From: Teratosphaeria epicoccoides
Lineage: Eukaryota > Ascomycota > Dothideomycetes > Mycosphaerellales > Teratosphaeriaceae
DNA length: 64,000 bases
Assembly (NCBI GenBank): GCA_021401465.1
Contig: JADDMT010000052.1
Coordinates: 124,001 to 188,000 of the forward strand
Direction of reading: 5' to 3'
This document shows positions 58,373-64,000 of the stretch, piece after piece; position 1 is the first letter of the stretch, and the number at the start of each line of letters is the position of its first letter. Under the pieces are notes generated by a model. The model made no database searches, was not told the origin of the DNA, and saw only the letters and a program-made list of their open reading frames with translations. Both the position numbers and the translations under genes were made by a program.

Positions 58373-59407
58373 TTTGTTATGCTGGTGATTGACGAAGATT
58401 GATGGAATGGTGAGACCGAGAACATTAAAAACTTATATGCGAACCAATGGAGCTCAAGACGGACATGTGTGATGCGCGGATCTGCATCGGTGACGTCAAA
58501 GTTTACCCCAACGCGTCTTGGTGCCTGCGACGCGTCTTCGTTTGGGCAAGCGAACGGTCGGCTGGTCGAAGACGCATTTTGAGCTATCGAACGCATGGTC
58601 ATTCAATTGTTCGTGTCAGCTGGAGGTCATCAAACTCGTCAAGCAGTAAATCGTTCTATCGAGCAGTCAATGATTTGAAGCAGCAATCCATGGCACCAAA
58701 ACAGCCGACGGCCTCACCAAGCAGTCAATCATGTCAACCAGTCAGTAGTAGATCGATTGTCGGAATCACTGATCTGACTGAGCATGTTAGGTGTTGGAAC
58801 ATAAGCGAGCGGAAACGACAATTGGCGTGCAAGCCAGAATATTGCTGAGTGCCGATCCGATTGGGTGGTTGATCTGGGATCATTCCAACTGCTATACAAG
58901 GAGAGCATCCGAGAAGGTCATGTCATGAGCTCTATGGACCAGCATTGTACCGGAGGCGCTCTCGCGATCCAACCATCATCGAAGCTGGCCGTTTCAACAA
59001 TTCTCCCCACTGCCCCGTTCGCGAAACCATAGTAAAGTCAAGCATCAGGCGTCAACAGAGCATTCAAGAAAGCCAACGCCAGCATGTCCTGTGCCATGGC
59101 GTAGTATTTCCTGGCCCGCTGTCTGGTATGCCCGCGCCTTTCCTGTAGCCACTCTTCCTCGAGTCCCGGAGATCTATTTCGTTCATACCAACGGAGATGC
59201 AGCTATACACGCCGGATGGAGAAGTCTTCCAGTTCGACGCACTCGTTTCAGCTTGCAGCTGTGGGTACCGAGCGTCGCAGTCGAACATCTTGACGTTTTT
59301 TGAGAAAGATTTTGGACTATAGATCGTCAGCCTGCGAATTTCAGGCATGGTGGTGTATTGTTACGTTTGTAGAAACGCAAAGAAAGCTGGGCGAACATTT
59401 TGTTGTA
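58373..59407. other. 1.0-kb spacer with repeat words
   Basis: The spacer holds the upstream region of the gene at 56667-58372 and the 3' flank of FUS3. A repeat-rich patch lies at 58630-58750. No gene is supported. Confidence 0.45.
58630..58750. repeat. Dispersed-core repeat patch
   Basis: Three copies of an AGCAGT(C)AA word occur within 100 bp: GTCAAGCAGTAAATC (from 58639), GAGCAGTCAATG (from 58661) and CCAAGCAGTCAATC (from 58718), followed by ATGTCAACCAGTCAGTAG. Confidence 0.65.
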
Positions 59408-60573
59408 TCACCGCATGATCCAGAAACCAGTTAGTAGGATCTCATTAACAGTCAGCATTGATTGGGCGGGTACCTCTTCATAAATAAGCTCTGTTGTCCT
59501 ATTAGCTATGTTCGCAATCACAAGAGCCACATTGACTTACGCCTGAGCTGCTCCTTGCTGAGATTGTCTTTATTCTTATCGAAGTCAAAGAACTCTTCTG
59601 GGATCGGATCCGCATTCGGCTCGTCCTCCGGGTCGTGGTATGGCTCAAGATATGGATGGCGCAAAGCCTCTTCGACTGTGATGCGCTTGGCTGGATTGAA
59701 AGCGAGCAGCTTTTCGAGCAGATCCAGCGCCAGATCGGATGTCTTTGGAAACATGACTTTCCACGGAATCTTCTTCTTGAACGGGAGTGATCGGATGTAC
59801 TCTCTTGCGCGCCTTGACTTGATGCCATAGTAGTCCTCCATGGTCGGCGTGCCAAGCACATCAAGGATGAGCGTGAGCTGGTGGTGGTAGTCTTTGCCTG
59901 GGAAGAGTGGCTTGCCGCTCAACATCTCCGCAAGGATGCAGCCAACTGACCACACATCGATCGCCTTCGTATACTCCTTGAAAGTGAGCATAATTTCTGG
60001 AGCACGGTACCATCGTGTCGCCACGTATTCTGTCATGAAACCCTGGTTATCCTCCGTGCTTGCTGCTGACCTCGCCAGGCCGAAGTCGCACACCTTCAAG
60101 TCGCAATTTGCGTTAAGCAGAAGGTTCGATGGCTTTAGATCGCGGTGCAGCACGTTCGCAGAGTGCATCGCCTTGAGCGCGCGCAGTGTCTGGTAGATGA
60201 AGTACTGGCAGTGGTCGTCTGAAAGCTCTTGGGTCCGAATGACCCGGTGCATGTCCGTCTCCATGAGCTCTTGAATGAGGTAAACTTCGGAAAAGCTCTC
60301 ATAACTGCGCGGCTTCTGGATGTCGAGAATGGAGATGATGTTCTCGTGATTGAAATACCGCAGCAGCTTCATCTCTCTCAATGTGCGCAAACAGAACATG
60401 CTGTGGTCAAATGGAGTGATCTTTTTGATGGCCACCTTTTGACCCGACGGCTTGTGCAATGCTGAGCAGACCACACCGTATGCACCTTCTCCCACGACAT
60501 CTTGAATGTCATATTGCTCGGAGACATTGAAGCTGATCTTGCGCGAACCGCCTTGGGGTGCTGCTCGAGACAT
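59408..60573 (-). CDS. FUS3: MAP kinase of the FUS3/KSS1 (PMK1) class
   Basis: Exon 1 is 60573..59541; a 50-nt intron (GTAAGT...AACAG) leads to 59490..59474 coding QLIYEE, and the last codons IMR plus TGA are at 59419..59408. Between them, 59473..59420 is a 54-nt block that starts GTACCC and has a perfect CTACTAAC branch site but ends GG. Spliced out, the product is 353 residues with the class-typical LIYEEIMR end; retained, it is 371 residues. The kinase shows the P-loop GEGAYGVV, VAIKKI, HRDLKPSN, DFGLARS, the activation motif TEY and APEIMLTFKEY. This class is the pheromone/invasive-growth MAP kinase, required for pathogenicity in many plant pathogens. It is activated by dual phosphorylation of the TEY motif. 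Confidence 0.95.
59420..59473 (-). other. Candidate terminal intron with GG 3' end
   Basis: The block is 54 nt, has no in-frame stop, starts with GTACCC and ends with CTACTAACTGGTTTCTGG. It sits exactly between EE and IMR of the conserved C-terminus. A standard acceptor would need A instead of the first G of the final GG. An alternative AG lies inside (after GTTAATG), which would give a 33-nt intron. Confidence 0.6.
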
Positions 60574-62236
60574 ATCGGCGGCTTTTCTTTTGTCGTGGTG
60601 TGGATTGGTGGACGGTTTGTTGGCTAAGTCGGAAGAGCTGGGCTGGCGGGTTACCGAGCAATAGACTGCGAGTGTTGACGATTGATAAGGAGCGACTGGG
60701 AGATGTGGCGGTCAGATACGATCTGATCTGATGGGAAGGGTCTGCGTCCTCATACAAAGTCAGTTCCGATGTGCCGAATCCGTCAAAGAAAGGAATGCGA
60801 CCGACCAGCCCCGTGGGTCCAGCTGTTTTTGTCCTACGACCTTCGTTCTTGTTGTTCTCGCTGATTTGCAGGCAGCGATGTGCAGGTCGACGAGGTCAGG
60901 TATGACCCGCTACGCAATCTGCACACTCTGAATCAGGAGCTGCCCATGGGTGATTCGACGGAATGACACTGCTACAACGCGAAGCTCCAGTCACTTACGC
61001 TGTTGACGGCTGCGCTGTTGATGCCACTTCAATTGCGTTGCAAGATTTTTGAGCTGCTGAAGTTCCGTCTGCAGAGTTGAGCAATGACCCTGGTATAGCG
61101 CCCAGAGCTGACGACGACTCAGAGGTTCTCAAGACCAACGAAAGGGTGAGCGACACGGCGGCGTGGGAGGTCTGACTGCGTCTGAGTCGAGAATCGGTGG
61201 AAGTAGTGGGCGCTTGGGATGAAGGTGGGTAGGCGGGGTTCAGGAGCGTTTGTTTGGATCATTTCATTCGCCAGACACCGACCCCCCAGACAAATCGAAC
61301 GACTCCAATCCCATTGAGGCATCGCATTGGACCTGAGACTATCACCTCTTCGTTTCAGAAGGTACGGGTTGATGCGCTAGGTGTGCCCGTCTCTATGGCA
61401 CGGTTGCGGCCACTAGCCTAACCACGAGTGCCCTGTCGACAGACTTCGCGGCTGCATGAGGTCGATTCGTGAACGAGTGTCGGAACGGAAAGGCTCTGAA
61501 TACATGTATCGTGCGCCACGCTGAGATGACTATCGCCCAATGACAAAAAATGCTTGAGCTTGGGTGTCGCTGAGGGGCTGAGAAGTCTTGGACGGCGCGA
61601 ATATGGGCTCAAGCCGGCGACTCGTCACAAGTTGATGGAAAGCAGTAGATTGCAAGTCGACCGTGACTTGCGGGAGAAAACGTGTCTCGATTGCCGAGTA
61701 GATGATTTGAACCCACCGGAAGCCGCGCGCGAGTGCCGTGAGTAGCTCGGGGTAAGCGGTCGAAGGAGCCAGATCACATATTGCTTTGTGCCGTAGTGAT
61801 GCGCTCGATTGCCGGCCGCGAAAGACGACCCGACATGTCCAAGGCATCTGTCTAAGTGCCAGTCACGGACCTACTGTGATTGGCGCTTGCGCCATCATAT
61901 TCTCAAACCATTAGTCGACGGCCGAGATTTCCTGTCAAGCTGGCAGGCGATCGACCCGTGAAGCGAGTGACAAGTGGACTCAGCACCTGATTGATAGACA
62001 GACGAATCAGCCTTGTAAGCAGTCATGGCATGAACACTTGATCAAGTGTTCCATAAGCCGTCACGCATGTCAACAACCAATCACTCGTATCAAGAAGAAG
62101 TCAACGCTGGCAGCGCTGGCAACGCTATCAACGCTGCTAATACTGTCGTCGACATGAACCACACTGATCACGGCACCCGCTTCGTCTATTAAGGGAACCA
62201 CTGCAAGCGACCAACAGTGCGGCTGAGGACTATGCC
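60574..62236. other. 1.7-kb spacer, FUS3 promoter and repeat words
   Basis: The left part should hold the FUS3 promoter and 5' UTR. Near 61.9-62.16 kb CAGTCA, GTCAAC and CAACGCT words recur (TGTAAGCAGTCATGGC, ATGTCAACAACCAATCACT, AAGAAGTCAACGCTGGCAGC), another degraded patch of the repeat type seen elsewhere. No gene is supported. Confidence 0.45.
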
Positions 62237-62941
62237 TCATTGCACTGGAGGCATCACGGTTGGATCGACACTGTCGTCGATCTCGCCCTGAATCAGACCC
62301 ATCTCCTCCAGTGTTCTCCCTGGCCTAGCAATCCGATATACCACCGTATCTTGTAAGCTCACCAACCCATGGTCAATGTCGTTTTCTCGTATCTCACACT
62401 GCCTGAATCCAGACTTTTCGAGCACTCTTCTCGAGCCCAAATTGGTCGGATCAGTTCTGCCTTCCAAGTAGCCGAAGCCTATACCGCTCGTACCTGCAGC
62501 TGGCAAGTGTTCGAACAAGGCTGGGACTAATGCTTTCAAGGCCTCTGTAGTGAAGCCCTTGCCTGTGTGTTCTATCCCCACGTGAGCTCATGTCAATAGC
62601 CACTCTTTCGTTCGGGGAAGCGTACCTGGACTAGTGATGTAGCCAACACCTGGCGGATGGAAGCAGCCCATAATGCCGATGAATTCACCTGTCGATCGCA
62701 GTTCTAGAGCAAAGTTGAAGACGTCAGGCCCCAAAACGCGGTCTTTTAGCCATCTTTGTGCTTGAGTCAGAGACGTCACTGGCGGCGTCGTGGAGTACCG
62801 CATCACTTCGTGTCGTGATATGATTGGATATATGAGAGGAGCATCGGAGACTCTGGCTGTCCGGAGACGAAGGCGTGCTGTGAGAATTTCATGATGTGAT
62901 GGCTCTGACGTTAGTTCGTCGTCCTCGGAAATCTGACCCAT
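62237..62941 (-). CDS. GNAT-family N-acetyltransferase (RimJ-like)
   Basis: Exons 62941..62626 and 62571..62237 with a 54-nt intron (GTACGC...GATAG) encode 216 residues; an in-frame ATG at 62986 could add 15. A nearer acceptor would give only 39 nt and spoil the spacing, while the chosen join gives GYITSPEHTGKGFTTEAL, the standard acetyl-CoA loop (Q/R-x-x-G-x-G/A type). Other family marks are ILTARLRLRTARVSDAPLI at the N-terminus, EFIGIMGCFHPPGVGYI, and NLGSRRVLEKSGFRQCE in the last motif. RimJ/RimL-like members acetylate N-termini, spermidine or small amines; the substrate here is unknown. Confidence 0.85.
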
Positions 62942-63183
62942 GATGCAGGTTGGCGCGAGCACTGAATACCTGTCCGCTTGCAGCATGTAGCTTGCATGCG
63001 CTCAGCGTCGAGCAGAGATTTCAGGCATGTTAGCCCCGCTTTTTGCGCACCTTCCTCGCTTGCTCAAGTTCTCGCACTGCATGCTCACGGGGACATCAGA
63101 TCGAGGAGATCATGCTGTGGATCGCAGAGTCAAGCGGACATAGAGCCTCTGACCTTGGCGTACACTGGAGCTAGCACCAAAGG

Positions 63184-63912
63184 ATGCCTTCGAAGCCAAG
63201 GTCCATTTCCAATGATCCCGACGAGGACATCGAGCTGCCCCGACCGACCAACTGGCCTGGAGACATAAAATACCTCATCGATCACACCTACTCCGATGCT
63301 GTCACTGCGGAGCAGCGGTCAGGCTTGAGCCGGACCCGGACAGATGAAATGGCAACATGGTCACGAATCACTCCAGCGCAATTGAGAACATTCCGCGATA
63401 TGGTCGAGATCAGACTCATCACAGACGAAAAGCACCCGGCGACAGGCCAAAGAGGCTTATTTGCCGCCAAGCAGCTGGAGCCAGGAAGTTTCCTGTGTCT
63501 ATATCTAGGCCATGTACATACCAACGCCATGTCGGACACAGATCCCAAAAGCGACTACGACCTCAATCTCGATGGCGAGCTGGGTCTCAGCGTAGATGCA
63601 GGGTGCTCGGGTAATGAATCTCGGTGTTGCAATGACTATCGTGGCATCGCAGAGAGACCCAATGCCGAGTTTAGAGACTGTTTCGTGCAGGTGCCTTGCA
63701 ACAAACGGTCGAGTGGGTGGAAATGGGAGAGAAGGGTGGGCATATTCGTCTTGTCTGCCGGAAATGCGGGTAAGAGAAAAAGGGGCATCGCTGAAGGGCA
63801 GGAGGTACTGATCAGCTATGGCAAAGGATTCTGGGAGGCGAGAAAGAGGCTGGCGGAGTTTCGGAAGGACGACGTGATGCTCCAGATCGCTACTTTGGCG
63901 TTGGATGGCTGA
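63184..63912 (+). CDS. SET-like domain protein
   Basis: A single exon of 242 residues starts MPSKPRSISNDPDEDIELPR. The first 75 residues are a short helical leader. A small SET-like domain spans about 75-225: RGLFAAKQLEPGSFLCLYLG is the first SET strand pair, DYDLNLDGELGLSVDA the next, then CCNDYRG...PNAEFRDCFVQ in the place of the usual RFxNHSCxPN motif, and GQEVLISYGKGFWEAR in the place of the GEELxxDYG/Y motif. The asparagine is kept but the following histidine is aspartate. SET proteins are lysine methyltransferases using S-adenosylmethionine; whether this one is active and on what substrate is not known. There are no pre- or post-SET cysteines. Confidence 0.75.
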   Translation: MPSKPRSISNDPDEDIELPRPTNWPGDIKYLIDHTYSDAVTAEQRSGLSRTRTDEMATWSRITPAQLRTFRDMVEIRLITDEKHPATGQRGLFAAKQLEPGSFLCLYLGHVHTNAMSDTDPKSDYDLNLDGELGLSVDAGCSGNESRCCNDYRGIAERPNAEFRDCFVQVPCNKRSSGWKWERRVGIFVLSAGNAGKRKRGIAEGQEVLISYGKGFWEARKRLAEFRKDDVMLQIATLALDG

Positions 63913-64000
63913 TCGATTTTGGCACAGCGACTCTAACGCTCAACTGGATGTGCCGCTGATCACTCTCAGTGGTTGGCCAGCCAATTCATAATTGCTTCTT

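Noticed and set aside
62587..62625. 39-nt intron in the GNAT gene using the first AG
   Set aside because: It is shorter than all other introns here and inserts five residues into the acetyl-CoA loop; the 54-nt version restores the normal spacing.

Overview
The window is nuclear DNA of a filamentous ascomycete, most likely a dothideomycete of the Capnodiales/Mycosphaerellales type. The order-level guess is an inference. The sequence shows protein genes split by short GT-AG introns (mostly 49-68 nt, with CTGAC/CTAAC-like branch sites), a fungal-type TPP riboswitch in front of a THI4 gene, and many single-copy fungal housekeeping genes. I saw no rRNA, no convincing tRNA, no CRISPR array, no intact transposon and no secondary-metabolite cluster. 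The exon structures below were joined by hand from splice signals; each spliced gene stays in frame and gives a length close to its family.

Layout. 1-8 kb: 3' part of VID27, an unassigned two-exon gene, THI4 with its riboswitch, and a lipocalin-like gene. 8-18.6 kb: DPH7, a frame-disrupted gene remnant, a DsbA-like oxidoreductase, a five-exon phosphohexomutase of the PGM2/PRM15 type, an alpha/beta hydrolase, and divergent from it a DJ-1/Hsp31-type gene. 18.6-29.2 kb: eIF2B epsilon (GCD6), the response regulator SKN7 (eight exons, one of 17 nt), a repeat-bearing spacer, and a Zn2Cys6 transcription factor. 29.2-35.4 kb is a 6 kb stretch with no gene I can support. 35.4-42.2 kb: CDC25 phosphatase and a triose-phosphate-transporter-family membrane protein. 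42.2-44.1 kb: spacer with a 33-bp minisatellite. 44.1-52.1 kb: LTN1 (listerin) and RAD3 (XPD), divergent. 52.1-64 kb: a Fus1-like transmembrane SH3 protein, a six-exon conserved nuclear-type protein, the FUS3/PMK1-class MAP kinase, a GNAT acetyltransferase and a SET-like protein.

The genes are mostly unrelated housekeeping functions (thiamine, diphthamide, translation initiation, ribosome quality control, TFIIH repair, cell cycle) with a signalling component (SKN7, FUS3, Fus1-like, CDC25). Most lie on the minus strand. The most unusual features are: (i) the last intron of the MAP kinase gene, which ends in GG instead of AG, is exactly 54 nt and has no stop; (ii) a sequence family with the core CAAGCAGTCAA that recurs in at least six separate non-coding places, once expanding an intron; (iii) the 17-nt microexon of SKN7; (iv) an in-frame open extension behind the stop of the SH3 gene; and (v) a broken coiled-coil gene next to DPH7.
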